Shown: piece by piece, positions 23,912 to 36,441 of the stretch
Layout of the letters: every line of letters begins with the position of its first letter
Numbering within the stretch: position 1 is the stretch's first letter
Source of the DNA: Glebionis coronaria
Lineage: Eukaryota; Streptophyta; Magnoliopsida; Asterales; Asteraceae
Length of the DNA stretch: 64,000 nt
Assembly (NCBI GenBank): GCA_025667525.1
Contig: CM046878.1
Coordinates: 93,449,237 to 93,513,236, forward strand
Reading direction: 5' to 3'
Position numbers and translations under genes: made by a program
Notes under the pieces: model-generated
The model's input: only the letters and a program-made list of their open reading frames with translations
Told to the model about the DNA's origin: nothing
Database searches by the model: none

Positions 23912-24246
23912 CTGACACTGCAACCAGGTCCTAACAACATCAAGCGGCGACGTAACAGCAGCAACAAGCGCTCCAGCCGCAGCACCGCAGGGGCATGAAC
24001 AACTAGCTTCTCATCACTGGCACCACCCAGCATGACACCACTCAACCATCTCTTCGCCGCCTCATATGTTGCAAAATAACGCCTTAAACCTGTCTTCCCT
24101 CAACACCACCCTCATACAATCAAACACACCTTTATACGGACTCCCATTCCCCAACTACAACCTCTGTTTCACCATATCCATAGGTGTCAACACCGCGTCG
24201 CTCGCCACAGTAGAAAAAACATCCGAAGCCGCAACTCGCACAAATT
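23912..24246 (-). pseudogene. Mitoferrin-type mitochondrial carrier exon
   Basis: On the minus strand the sequence reads VASDAVLTPMDMVKQRL, then a TAG, then LGNGSPYKGVFDCMRVVLRE, then ATYEAAKRWLSGV, LVVHAPA and, in another frame, GAAAGALVAAVTSPLDVVRT. It ends CAG/GTAGTT, a splice donor. The carrier signatures P-M-D-M-V-K-Q-R and P-L-D-V-V-R and their spacing match plant mitoferrins, iron importers of the inner mitochondrial membrane. A Gln codon has become TAG, about 19 residues before the ATYEAAK segment are deleted, and a frameshift follows, so it is non-functional. It sits in the MULE-like element, same strand as the HSP90 exon. Confidence 0.75.
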
Positions 24247-24475
24247 AATTCCTCTAATCCACTTATCTGATCTATTAAAGTACCTTAATAGATCGATTAG
24301 CAGCTTCAAGCAAACATGTGCCTAGTTTCACAGTGAGTGTAATCATTTCATGCTAATCATCACATCAAACACCGTCTCAATTACCTCCTTGTTCTGATAA
24401 CAAAAGATCACTCAACAACACTTAATCATCATCTAAATTAACCACCTGATGGGAAAATTGTGGTGGTTTGATGAC

Positions 24476-24530
24476 GTGGCAGAGGCGCGTTTGGGAGATG
24501 ATGACGATGACGATGACGGTGGTGAGACGT
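24476..24530 (+). repeat. GAT/GAC-rich microsatellite
   Basis: A short GATGACGATGACGATGACG run creates an Asp stretch in a 73-codon open frame (24449-24670). The frame has no recognised domain and I do not count it as a gene. Confidence 0.6.
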
Positions 24531-24762
24531 TGGTTGTAACGGTGGTTGTTGGTGGGTTTAAGGGTATTGTAAAGAGAGAAGGAAGTATCCGGATGAAACC
24601 AGTAATGTGTGAAAATAAGATAAAAGATCTAAAAAATAGAATTAATAAATTAAATCTTAGTTTAATCTAAGCCATCAGATCAAAAGCAAAAGAGCGGCTT
24701 AAATGTGTCCCTTAGTTTGTAGGAAAAAACAAGTTTGTAAAATAACTTTTGCCATAACTTAA

Positions 24763-26510
24763 AATCAGTAACTTAAAATCAGTAACTTAAAATCAAACTC
24801 AAAATCTAAGCACAAAAAGTAACAAATTACAAACCACAGAAAACAAGATAACTATATTGGGTCCTTATCTTCAACAAAAAACAAAGTATTATTAAAAGTT
24901 TTAACCAAAATCTAGCACGTCATCTTTTCAATGAATTCCAACAACAAACTAAGAACATATATGAAGGTTTTGGTACATTCGGGACCTTTTTTTTATAATA
25001 ATCATATAATAATTGTACACAATCCCTGATGTTTGCTGCAGGGATGATTTCCCCTAATAATTATATACAAAACTATGCACACAATCAAATGGATAAACTA
25101 ATAACCTACAAATCTAAATCACGGGATAGACGAAGATCCGAATATACCATGAACGGACATAGCGAATCCGAGAAGATGAACCATGGTCACAGTCGGCGCC
25201 ATAAACATCATATATTTATTTTCTCAAATCGGTTTATAAGTAAATAAAAGAGCGAAGTATTTTAACCTTTAATATGCAAGATAACAAGATCTAGAAATTG
25301 GTACATCGACAAACCGAAGATTCACAAAATGGGCGTTATGAAGATGGTGGAGGAGTGTTTTTTAATGTCGTGCCATCATTTTTTATTGTTTTTTTATTTT
25401 TTGGTTTTTAATTATCTTTTTAAGATTTTTGTTTTTTTTTCAATTTTTCGTTTTAATTATATGGTCTTTCCATGATTCACTTTCTCCAATTGAATGTAAT
25501 TATAATGGCTCACATATAAAAATTCAATAAACTTTTAGCAAGCAGTAAACATGTAATAACCATTTATAAATTATAACCATTTATAAATTATAACCATTTA
25601 CATATTTAATAAATTTGTAAGTTCTAACATCTACTAAATGTTTGAAAGTTGTAAATAGCCATCCAAAAAAAAGGTACTAATATTTAACTATCAGTGCAAT
25701 ATAAACAAATAAGAAAATAAACACTTCAAATTTTTCATTCTAAAATGCACAATCTTAACACATCATTAACAATTTGTCATACGCTAACATATATAAACTG
25801 AAAAATTCAGGTATCATCGCTACTTAAAATAAATATTTGAGACATTCAAAAAACAAAAAATAGGATAAAAATTAATAAAACAAACTTACTTAATGAAGAA
25901 ATATGTTACGTTTTCTATGAAATAAAACTCTTAATACTAATAAATATCATTGTTAATGAGTATTAAATATTAAGTAAATACATTGGTCCAAACTACTAAT
26001 AAATACCATAGCCAAAACTAATTAATGTAAAGATGTATTGTTAAACACTATACTATTACTAAAACTTAAACTACTATTGAACTCCATAACTCTAAGAGAT
26101 TTTTTTATTACATTTCAAAACAAAGAATAAAAAGTTTGGATGTAGTAAAACCATAAATCAATAAAATAAATATGTATAAGCTTTTTGTAATAATATCAAA
26201 AGAAAAAGCAGAAAAAAAAAATCCTAATTTACAATTAATAACACCCGTTGAATATTTTACTTTCTGTGGTACAAAAGCAATCCTTTGAGAACACCTTAAT
26301 ATTATCGAAGTATATAATCAAAATGACCTACTGAGTATTCGGATTTGAAATAATTTGGATAAGTATTGTTGACAACTACTTTCATTAAATGTTGACATTA
26401 TATTCATTGATAAAGTAATGCTAGAAAAAACTTATTAATGAGAAAATTTAACTCGCCACTAAATTACTTACCATGTACCCGACGATATATTTCTAGGGTT
26501 ACCTGCTATT
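24763..26510. other. AT-rich flank without recognised genes
   Basis: TAACTTAAAATCAG recurs just outside the MULE-like element (24755-24795). ATAACCATTTATAAATT is tandemly repeated near 25555-25600. A 72-codon open stretch (25029-25247, ending KYNRFISK-like) has no recognised motif. Confidence 0.5.
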
Positions 26511-26754
26511 AGAGTTTTGCTAACCACCACCCACAGTGTGGTTTTTATACATTCTATAATTAAAATATCAACAATTATGAATCTCAAATATACCATGTTT
26601 AATATACTTACTAATTAATATATACTATATTAAAAGTTACTTACCTTAATTATATATGTTATAATAATACATTTATAAAAAAATAAGTAGTTCAAATTTG
26701 GAAATGTTTGTAATTATGGAATGTATAAAAACCGGTGTTTGTTAACAAAACCCT
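26511..26754. mobile_element. Small MITE (244 bp)
   Basis: The left end AGAGTTTTGCTAAC and the right end (reversed) AGGGTTTTGTTAAC match. Pairing continues through GGTTTTTATACATTC and TATAATTA-like segments. ATT lies on both sides. The interior is AT-rich and non-coding. The superfamily is unresolved because the flanking CTATTA makes the border ambiguous by a few bases. Confidence 0.65.
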
Positions 26755-26797
26755 ATTATTAATGTACACAGTGTAACGATATGCGATGTAGTCGTCT

Positions 26798-26905
26798 GAA
26801 TTCAATTTTCATTTCATTATTGTGATAAAGAATAATTATTGCAGTTATGCATGAGTATTAATGAATTCAATTTTCATTTCATTAATGTGATAAAAAATAA
26901 TTCTA
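26798..26905. repeat. Tandem duplication (about 65 bp)
   Basis: TGAATTCAATTTTCATTTCA followed by TTNTGTGATAAA occurs at 26798 and at about 26863. Confidence 0.8.
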
Positions 26906-27439
26906 TCAAGACAATTCAATCCAAATTGATTAAAAAATATTACATTATTATCACAACCTAACCATGCCACTAAAAAAAAAAAAATTTTCCAAACTATAAC
27001 GCTACAAATACAATTTGTAAAAGGAAATTGTTCACTTCTGAAAAGGTATAAATAAAAAACATATGATCGTGATAAATATAGTCAACGAGTATCTACCTCC
27101 GGAATGTGCAGGTACTCGACTAGTCTCTTCAAAAAGCTTAACGTAGGATTCTTAGAAGAGATCAATGTTATCTTTGGGTTAGGCGACGGAACTAAGGCTT
27201 ATCCCCTAGTTATTATCAAAGAGGTAAAGGTTCTAATAGGAAAATTATAAATATAATTTACTTAGTGTAATTAATGTCTTTGTTTGATAGGGTCATTTAA
27301 AATTTTTAAGAGAATTCTTACACTTACTAGATGAATTGGAATCTTTTTCATTATAACTTTTTATTACAGTAGTTTTTCACACCACAACAACTTGAATAGA
27401 TCTTTAGAAAAAAAGACGAGTTACCATCATGCTAGGACA
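26906..27439. other. No feature recognised
   Basis: AT-rich with a somewhat more complex stretch at 27080-27240; no frame or terminus could be assigned. Confidence 0.4.
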
Positions 27440-28500
27440 TCGTGATGTGTGGCTTTACACATCTTTATTTTCATAAAATGGTCTTTAAATGCTTAATTAT
27501 CATCAAAAGTGTTCAAATATGTGTGTGTTTGTTGTTTAAATGTGTGTTACATTTATCAAGAAAATACAAGACAAAGGTCAAGAAACAGCAAAACAAAAGA
27601 CACGAGATACAAAGAAATGCACAAGACCGAAGCCAAGATTGCATTTAATAAAGATTATCTTTCTACAATCCCATAAAATACCAAAATACCCTCCCTAATA
27701 TCCAAAGTTACAAAAGGTCCTTCAAATACTAAAGTTATACCAAAGGAACCTTGAAGAAATGACAAATGCCATTTTTAACCCTTGATTCATGTTTTATAAA
27801 ACACAAGGGTAAAATCTGTCAACTTGGAAACTTTTGTTAACCAACTTCATATAGAAGTGTTAACCTTCATACACATTCTGCCAAAGAACAAAGACCAAAA
27901 GTGGACAAACCAAAGATGTTTGACTCGTCCCCATGGTCAAACATATATAAAGGAGCGAATTTGAATTGTTACTTTTTACTCATCTTCCTCCTTTATCCTT
28001 TTTACCATGAACGATTACCAGGTTAAATCAAAGGAAAGTTACTATTGAGTATATTCCTCAATTCAACCTTCACGAAAACAATCACACATGGGATTGTCCA
28101 CGTTGCACAACAAAAAAACTCAACTGAAATTATGGGGGTAGAAGTGATCATATGGCCAAGAATATACACCTTTCGGAGCATGACACATCAACAGTTCAAT
28201 GAAGGGTTCATAAACAAGATATGTGTACATTTTAAGGAAGAAGATACTAGAATCGTCATATCCCATGGTTATTCCTATAGGGTTTATGGATTGTAACCTA
28301 TAGGGTTTCTCTATATAAAGGAAACCTTAGAGATAATTTAGGCTGGAAGTTCCTTGGTCTTAATTTATGTGTATGGCATTTTTAAATTTCCAAGCATTTT
28401 TAATTAATAGTCTTGTACTTTGCTTTTTGATTAATGAAAGTTTGATTTTGGAGTTGAATCTTGTTCTATCTTGCTTGTTATTGAATATTGTTAAGTTATA
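27440..28500 (+). mobile_element. LTR/leader remnant of a Tat/Athila-like element
   Basis: Two TATA-like promoters are present, CATATATAAAGG near 27943 and CTATATAAAGG near 28311. Each is followed by a leader-like region, and a decayed gag-protease follows on the same strand. The position upstream of gag and the promoter content suggest LTR and leader. Exact borders, primer-binding site and a partner LTR were not found, so the limits are approximate. Confidence 0.4.
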
Positions 28501-28539
28501 CTAATAGTTATTAGTCTTTAAACCTTATGCTAAAACTTG

Positions 28540-31130
28540 AAAAATACCAAAAATACTTGATAAGCTATAAGTTAGTTCATAGCTTAGCCCCGAGTGACTT
28601 GTGTTTTATCACTATCATTAAGGTTCTTTATCTTATGTCTAAGTTTGTTAATCATTTCTTTCCACCATCTAAGATCACCCATTTAAACAACGTGATCTCG
28701 AGGTTCACCCAAAAGCATAATGAGAGTTTTTCCATGGTTGTGGGATTGTTTTAAGGAGTTGCTTCATGCATGTCCTCATCACGGTTTTATCGAACTTCAC
28801 CAAATCGACACTTTTTACAATGGTTTGAATGATCAAGAACGTGATTATCTTTATGCCGCTGTGGGTAGTAATTTTTGTGTAAGACCACGGACGAATCTTT
28901 AACAATAATTGAGAATAGATCTAGAGTTTATAATTCACGTGATACATCGAGTGTTGCCAATGTGAGTTCTTCGAGTGCACCTAGTGCATCTAATGTTGAT
29001 GTAGCCCAAATGGGGTCTCGTTTGAAAATAATTTCAATGATGGATTTTCACTACTTTTAAATGAATGGAAGAAAAGAGACACCCCCACTCTTGCTCCAGT
29101 TAAAGTGGTTGATAAGTCTTGCATGTATTGTGGTTGAGCACATGATTACTCCAAGTGCATACCACAGGTGGTAATACTTCGAAGGCCTACGCAACCACGA
29201 GAACTTACAACCAAACGCCCTCCAAAATTAAATGACTCCACCAAGTTTTTCGCCGGTTCAAAATAACCAAAACCACCAATATAGAAACAACAATCATGGT
29301 GGTTATAACCGGGGAAACGTAGGTAATTACAACCAAGGGAACAATGGGAACTAGTGGAACAACAATAATGGTTGTTTACAAAATCAAAACCAAAACCGTA
29401 ATTTTGAAAATCCAAATCAAGGTTTTCAAAACCAACATACTCAAGGGCTTCCAAATGATTTTTTAAATTGCGTAAGGCCGAATGAACTTATTCTTGAAAA
29501 CATTCAAAGAGATATGGCAACTATGACAAGCGATCTAAAAATTATTTTGCTAATACAATTAGGGGTAAAAAAAATAAAATTGAGCGAAACCAAGCTAAGA
29601 TGGAAGAAAACATGCCAAATTTAAGGATATGATTATTTCCATGTTTGAGGCCATTATGAACAAACCATCCACTTCGGGAAGTCTTCCAAACAACATAAAT
29701 GCCAACCTGAAGGGGGGATATGATGGACCTTCTCCCACTAGTACCTCTATGGAGAGGGAGGTGGAGAAAACAACCGAGGTGATGGAGGATGAGGAGCGTA
29801 TTTCTATTCCACAAAGTACCGCTCAACTCCCACATACGGTAGACCCATTGCCCATTCCTAAGATTCCTACGTCTTCTTCCATAACCTACACAACCTTTGA
29901 TATACCCACCTCGACTTAGAAAGGAGAAAATTTATTAGAAGAACAATTTTCAAGTAGCTCATTTTATTGAGATGTTTCGTCAAGTTCACTTTAACATTAG
30001 TCTCGCTGACGCTTTGCTCTATATGCCTAAATTAACATCAAATTCAAAAGTTTTCTTAACGGTAATGAAAATTGATGGAAATGTCCAATACACCTTTGAA
30101 TACTAATTGTTTCGCGCTTCTTCTAAAAAATTTCCCAAGAAGTTAGGAGATCTCGAAAAATTCCTTATTCTTTGTGATTTTCCCAATATGGAAGAATGCT
30201 TAGCCCTTGCCAATTTAGGTGCTACCATTACCTTGATGAAACTTTCCATATGGAATATATGATCACTTTCAGAACTTGATCCAACTAGAATGACACTTGA
30301 GCTAGCCGATCGTTCCACAACGATTGCGCAAGGAATAGTCGAGGGTATTTTGTAAAAGTTAGAAAGTTTTGTTTTCCCGCCGACTTTGTTGTGGTAGACT
30401 CTAAGGTAGATGCTCGTGTGCCTTTAATTTTAGGAAGACCCCTTTTTACCACCGCTAAAGCTTTGATTGACATGCATGCCAAGAAATTGACCCTTAGGCT
30501 TAATGATGAGGCCATCACATTTGATGCATGACATACTTCGCGTTATTCACGTGAGTATTACGAGAAATCAATGAATCTTGTTGATTTTATTTGACGTTGC
30601 TTACAATGAATTTATGCAAGAAGTCCTTAATTATTCAAATAGTTCCGCAAGTGGCCGTCCCACTACTTTCGATCTAATTATCACTCTTTCTTATCCCCTT
30701 GTGACTCCTTTTATAGGAAGTGATTTCAATCTTTAAGAGAACGGCAATTCCCGTAGACTTTCCAACATTAACGTTGACGATATTGAGAACGAAGGTGACA
30801 CCAAAATCACCGAATAATTTCTAAATGATGATCCTTCGTTCCCACAAATGGAAGTTAAGAAAATTGAGGTTAATGTTGTGACTCCCAAAACATCTATTGA
30901 AGAACCTCCGTGTCTAGAGATTAAGGATCATCCTCTCATCTCGAGTATGTTTTTTTAGAGGGAGCCGACAAGTTACCGGTTATTATTTCAAAAGTTCTTT
31001 CAAATGATGAGAAAAGCGCACCTGTCAAGATCCTTAAGGCTCATAAACGAGCTATTGCGTGGAAGTTATCCGAAAATAAGGGCATCGACCCAAGGTATTG
31101 CGTGGAAGTTATCTGTACCTTCTCAAGTTT
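28540..31130 (+). pseudogene. Gypsy gag-protease remnant (Tat/Athila-like)
   Basis: Blocks follow the normal order. Gag core: FVNHFFPPSKITHL, ISRFTQKHNESFS, FKELLHACPHHGF and LHQIDTFYNGLND (28640-28840). A zinc-knuckle-like CMYCG lies near 29125, followed by an Asn/Gln-rich tract to about 29460 and a Pro/Ser/Thr linker (29630-29919). Protease region: FPKKLGDLEKFLI, CLALANLGATI, FPADFVVVDSKVDARVPLIL (30120-30440). Pre-RT: KILKAHKRAIAWKLSENKGI near 31040-31085. The protease catalytic D-L-G-A is N-L-G-A here. Many stops and frameshifts occur. The element stops just before the reverse transcriptase, at a 17-bp direct repeat (31054-31070 and 31097-31113), so it is a 3'-truncated relic. Confidence 0.85.
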
Positions 31131-31590
31131 TCCTTCTAATTATCTTTTTCTTATGTAAAGTAAGACGATACATTTATCATCAAATTAACTACGTGACTAC
31201 TTGCGTAACTACGACATAGCACTTAACATAAACATAAGTTCACTATCTTAAAAAAACTCTTGTTGTTAGAACCAGAAAATCATGAATATTTACAAACTTT
31301 ACATAACTTATTTTTACCCTAAAAAATAAATCTAAACCATAATATCCCAAAAAAAGAAATTAATTATACTATTAAAACTAATATCAACAACGATATCCAT
31401 ACAACACTACATTACCTTACGTAATCATACAAATTTACCGTGTGCAATCTTTTAAATGATAAAAAACTTACTACCAAATGAAAACCATAATGATGAACAA
31501 AACTCGCCGTAAAATTCCAACCAAAACAACGGACGGGCTTCAACACCTCGTACTTAAAATTTCATAATTTAATGCTTATATTAAAGATAA
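31131..31590. other. No feature recognised
   Basis: AT-rich sequence between the truncated gypsy remnant and the Helitron terminus. Confidence 0.5.
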
Positions 31591-33382
31591 CTAGCCGGGT
31601 ACCCGCGCAATGCGACGGCGGGTACCCATAACTATCTTTTTGTGTCCATTTTTTTTTTCAACTTATGTAAATCACACATAATGCAATGATAAATATGATG
31701 AATGATAAACCGTGTACAAAGTTTAATAAATCTTCACTTATTCATTTTATCTTTCATCAACATGTATTTTTCAAGGATGTGAAGTCATTGTTTCATTTTA
31801 GTAAATTTAATATGTTTATGTTTATACTCGATAGTCCGGATCACCTGCCTTAACATAACCTTTCGAATCACCAAAACACGATAATATAATTCTTATTGAG
31901 TCGGATTTCGGGTCACTTTTAAAAAAAATTAGAACTTGTTTCATCTTGACAGTATGACACTCCTATTCCCAACTACCAACAACAAAACCCGTTAACATAT
32001 AGGGAGTAAAATTTCTTATATATGGCCACACTTTTATAGTGTAACAGTGAAAGCAAACAAAAGAATACGTAATGTATTAGTCTCACATGAGTTTATTTTT
32101 TAAGACGATAAATCATAACTCCCATTCAAAGTTTAGTTTACATAGTTTATTAGTCTCATTCGCCCTATAGCAACAAATTAGATATTGGTCCAAAATGTTA
32201 CAAGCAATCTTGTTATCCCTTATGCATTTGTATGGAGTAACTGTTTCACCTTTGTTTTACTCCTTAATACTCGTTGTCTGATATTCTATGCATGTGATCA
32301 TCAGTCTCATAAACATAATCATAGGCCTCAAACCCTCATACACCACAATCATCGCCTGTGCACAGTCAACACCATTGTCATAAACCATCCTCGTCAAAGT
32401 ATTGAAATGAGTTAGCATACTTGAGCAAAAAGAATTATATTGACAACCTAAAAGGAAGACAAATGACCTTTAATTTTAAGAGATGACCATGGATGTTCGT
32501 TTGAACTTTTGACAAAAACCATACAACCTAAATTAATATTAGTCATGTTCTAAAAAAAATTAATATTAGTCAAATGACCTTTAATTTCTTTTTTTTAACC
32601 TTCGTCTTGAACTAGCAAAAACCATCCTCGTTAAAGTATTGAAATGAGTTAACATACTTGAGCAAAAAGAACAATACTTTGAAAAAAAAGCGCACATCAC
32701 AAACAAACAGTTCAAGACAATAGTTAAGAAAACAAATGAACAGAACTACCTTCTGTTTAGGTTTTCGAAATTCAGATCCATATACTTGAGAGTGGGTGTT
32801 GTTTTGTGTGGTCTATTTTTTAAGTTTTGTGTGAGTCTATATATATGTTTTTGGTTTTAGAGTCTGTTTTGAAAATAAGCTAGTACTTTAAATGGGAAAA
32901 ACGGATGTTACAAAATGGTATCTTAAATGGACTGTTACAAAAAAATGTCCATAAATTACTTTAGTAAACAATTTTGAAATACATATATGGTGAATAACAT
33001 TGACTAAATAAATTACTAAAAGAAGAAATGTTGAATGCTGAATTTTTTAAGACTACTAAAAATAGAATGACATAAATCTATTATAAACTAGTAGAGATAG
33101 AGATTATTACATAATAATTAATGCACACATGAAAATAAAAATAATTCATAGTAATTAATATATAATTAATACACTGAGTTACTTGAAAATTATATTATAT
33201 TTTCACATTATACACCAATTAAAAACATATACCTACAAAGGTCGTCCAGAAACGGGTCCAACGGGAACATGAATGGTCGACGGATTAGCTATCAAATAGA
33301 AGTTGTTCGAAAATTGAACAAATTGAAACATATAAAATTTAGTGAACGGGCACTATTGGGGATGATTTTATAGTATAATAGA
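31591..33382 (-). mobile_element. Non-autonomous Helitron (1,792 bp)
   Basis: Read on the minus strand, the 5' end is TCTATTATACTATAAAA, preceded by A (complement of 33383). The 3' end is a GC-rich hairpin (ACCCGCCGTCGC...GCGCGGGTACCC) followed by CTAG and then T (31591 onward). TC start, hairpin, CTRR end and insertion between A and T are the established Helitron hallmarks. No Rep/helicase frame is present. A 76-codon open stretch inside (32185-32415, +) has no recognised domain. Confidence 0.85.
32383..32674. repeat. Direct duplication inside the Helitron
   Basis: The segment from AAACCATCCTCGTCAAAGTA through ACTTGAGCAAAAAGAA recurs with a few changes from about 32618. A TCAAATGACCTTTAATTT phrase also recurs near 32570. 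Confidence 0.75.
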
Positions 33383-33788
33383 TGCAAAAGATATGATGTT
33401 CTTCATAATTATCCGCGAATGTTACATGTCTTTTAGCTAGTACACATATGATACAAATTGTTTTTAATTTATATATGGTGTTACAATGCCAATTGCGCAT
33501 TGAAGTTAAATTTAGATGGTAATTAATCTAACTATGTGCAATGTATGTTTGTTGAGATATATTATTATTAAATATTATTTACAGTGAGTTGGTGGAATTT
33601 TAGGTTATTTTCACAAACATGTTTACTTGAAATGTATGTTTAAAATGCTATGGACAAACACAAACATGGTAGAAACAAATGAAAAAGGTAGTTTTATATC
33701 GACTAATATACTAAGATTTAGATCATACAAACCATTCATGACAGCCTACCGGCAAAAACGCTTCTTACTATCACTATAAGATAAGTAA
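33383..33788. other. No feature recognised
   Basis: AT-rich spacer between the Helitron and the solo LTR. Confidence 0.5.
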
Positions 33789-36436
33789 TCTAACACCCCA
33801 ATTTACATTGCGCAGCGGAAATACACAATTGGGTGCTAGACACAAGCATTATCACACAAGGTATATTGAACGACTCCAAAAGTGAGACGTTTACACATAA
33901 AATATAAACATGATTTTCATAATTGGTCTAAAACATAAATTTCAACCCAAATTGTACTGACACGACACCCGAGTAAAGCGTTTTGTCCCCATGGATCTCG
34001 ACCAACAACCAACACAGGTTTAGTACAGTACACAACATAAAGTAAATTGTTCAACATTAAAAGGTAGAAACAGTTTAGACCAACATTCTTCCAAAAGCCA
34101 AGCCACAACCTCCATAACAAAGCTCCATGCTCCATCACTTCCTATTACCTGAAATACATGCATAAAACGAGTCAACAATAATGTTGAACGAGTCTATAGG
34201 TTTATCAAATCACATTTGAACACAAGAAGAAAATCAATCATAATCATTTATAGAATTGTCGTACACACAATCTATATTCAAGGCAGTAATAATAATGATA
34301 TTATTAAACAAATATTGTATTTAAGCTCATGACACCGACCCCTTAACCAAATAGTCACCCACGCCAAATGCCGGCATGACTAGAATAAAACCATTGCCCC
34401 TCTAGGGTATCAGTTGCTAGAATACCACAATCTTATTCACGTAAAATTATCCTTCCCAGCGGGTTACTCAACGTAATGCCCTGGTCTCAGATAGGGTGGT
34501 CAACCCAATAGTACTATCATTAGAATAAGCGGCTATTCCCGACTCACAACATCAAGTCAGAAGATAGTTAACGGCTCATGAATTTAGGGTCTTTAGCAAC
34601 AAGTTACTCAATACAATGAAATCAACTTTAGGCAACATTCGGGTCCAACAATTACTCATGACTTGTGTTCATTTATTTTCAAATAGCATGTATCCCCCTC
34701 GCAGGTATTAAAATCATTAAAACAAGTAGAAAGCGAGGCTATAGACTCACCTTAGTATAAGAGATCTAGCGAGATGATCGTCGACGATAATGGATGCCTT
34801 TCAAACACGAGAACCGCTACCTATCAAATAAGGCGCGTTCATTAATAATGAATCGAGAAATAAATCATACATAACAACATCAAAATCAAACTCATAAAGT
34901 CACGATAAACTCGAGAGAAAACGATATAAATAACTTCATTATACTTTACTACACATTTACTTTACCATTTTATACTTTTAACAAAGTCCGCCGGTACATA
35001 CTACATGTACTAGCTTATTTACCCCTTTTAAACTCGTCAACCGTTTATGAAACGACTCGATAAACTAACTTACTATATATAGAAAGTCCTCTTACAAGTT
35101 TATCAAATGAAATTACTTTTAAAGTCCTTTACTCGACTCATTTTCAAACTACAAAATCCGGACAGATTTACGTTAATTTTTCATACAACCGTTTTAACTT
35201 ATTTAAACGACTCCATTTACAAAACCGACACTCGAGTTTTAAAGTAAACTCAACCTATAAAATAAACACCTCATTATCAGTAGGTTACATTTTTCAAAAC
35301 ATCCATTTAGAGTCCCCGAGATTCGATCCAAATATCGACAACAACTATATGTAGTGCCGATACTCGTCTCCGGGTACACGATCATTCAAAACATCATAAC
35401 TTCGCGCTCGTTTGGAGCTAAAAGCTCTACCTTATATCAAATCGAATCTAAGAAAATTATATACAACCCTAGGCTATAAGTTAAGCCATTTTCAAAACAT
35501 AAAAATTCGGATTTTACACTTTACTTACTGTTATAAATGACCATTAAAATCTTGTACAAAATCAACTTTTTGATAAAAAACAACCATAAAAATGATCATT
35601 TCTATACCCTAATATCATCATACATCAACCATAACATCAAAATCATAATCAAAATAAAATTCTTTAGATCAAAATGAAGTTTTAACAAAGATTTCTAGCA
35701 AGAACCACCATGGATCATCATAAAAATGCCATGCATGATCATACCTCCTACCTACCAACATCAAGAAAAAAAACTTGCTTGATGTAAGAATTTCTTACAC
35801 CAATGTGATCCTTGATCAAATATAAGAATGGGTCTATCCTTGGTTTAGCTTAATTCATCATAAATCTTGAGTAAAAATTGAAAATGTGTGGAATTGGGGT
35901 GGTGGTGTGGGTTTCGGCAAATGAGAGAAAGAAAGAGAGATGAGTGAAAATTTTTAAATGAAAAATTGTGTAGTGTGTGTTTGTTTAAGGTTTATATATA
36001 GTGGGGTAGTGACCATAGTTTCAATTTGGCAATAGTTGTGGCTAAAAATGTAAATAGTTAGCTAAAAAGCGGGAAATAACTATTAGTCAATTTTTAAAAT
36101 ATTTACGGGGCTCGGGTTTCATAAAGATACTTTTAAAAATTTAAAACGTACCTCAAAAATAATAATATCGACTCTCGACTCGACTTAACACGTCATTTAA
36201 AATAAACCTCAAAAATGACAAAAATCGAACAACCGACAATAAAACGTAAAATATTTGGCATCCATCGACATCACGCTTGATAATACTCCTTATACCTAAT
36301 AAATATTAAATATAGACCTTCCAACATTGGTTTAAACATAAACCTCCAAAAATAAATATCGTTCAAACTCATCTAAAAATTTCAAAAATAATCGTAAAAT
36401 AAGATTTAGTAATGACCTCGATTTTGGGTTGTCACA
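33789..36436 (-). mobile_element. Solo LTR of the A/B gypsy family
   Basis: A 2,648-bp minus-strand LTR has 5' end TGTGACAACCC (at 36436) and 3' end GGGGTGTTAGA (at 33789). It is related along its length to the LTRs at 41227-43870 and 51349-53989. AGTAA flanks both sides (33784-33788, 36437-36441), a 5-bp target duplication. No primer-binding site follows the LTR 3' end and no internal region is present, so it arose by LTR-LTR recombination. A TATA-like TATATATAAACC lies near 36000 (minus). Confidence 0.9.
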
Positions 36437-36441
36437 AGTAA

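Larger units (their letters stand above)
16264..24753. mobile_element. Pack-MULE-like element carrying four gene fragments
   Basis: The two ends are inverted relatives: 16272-16310 matches the reverse complement of 24707-24745 at 35 of 39 bases (core ACAAACTTGT and AAACTAAGGGAC). Both lie exactly 8 bp inside a 9-bp direct repeat, ATAACTTAA (16255-16263 and 24754-24762). Inverted ends plus a 9-bp target duplication is the Mutator-like signature. Inside are a CNGC exon pair and an Ulp1-type frame on the plus strand, and HSP90 and mitoferrin exons on the minus strand, some with consensus intron borders. A 2.1-kb tandem array lies in the middle. No MULE transposase was found, so mobilisation would need one in trans. 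The outermost 8 bp of the ends match poorly, and the right flank contains repeated TAACTTAAAATC, so the duplication could be coincidental. Confidence 0.6.

Noticed and set aside
24449..24670. 73-codon frame with an Asp run
   Set aside because: The Asp run comes from a GAT/GAC microsatellite and the rest has no conserved motif.
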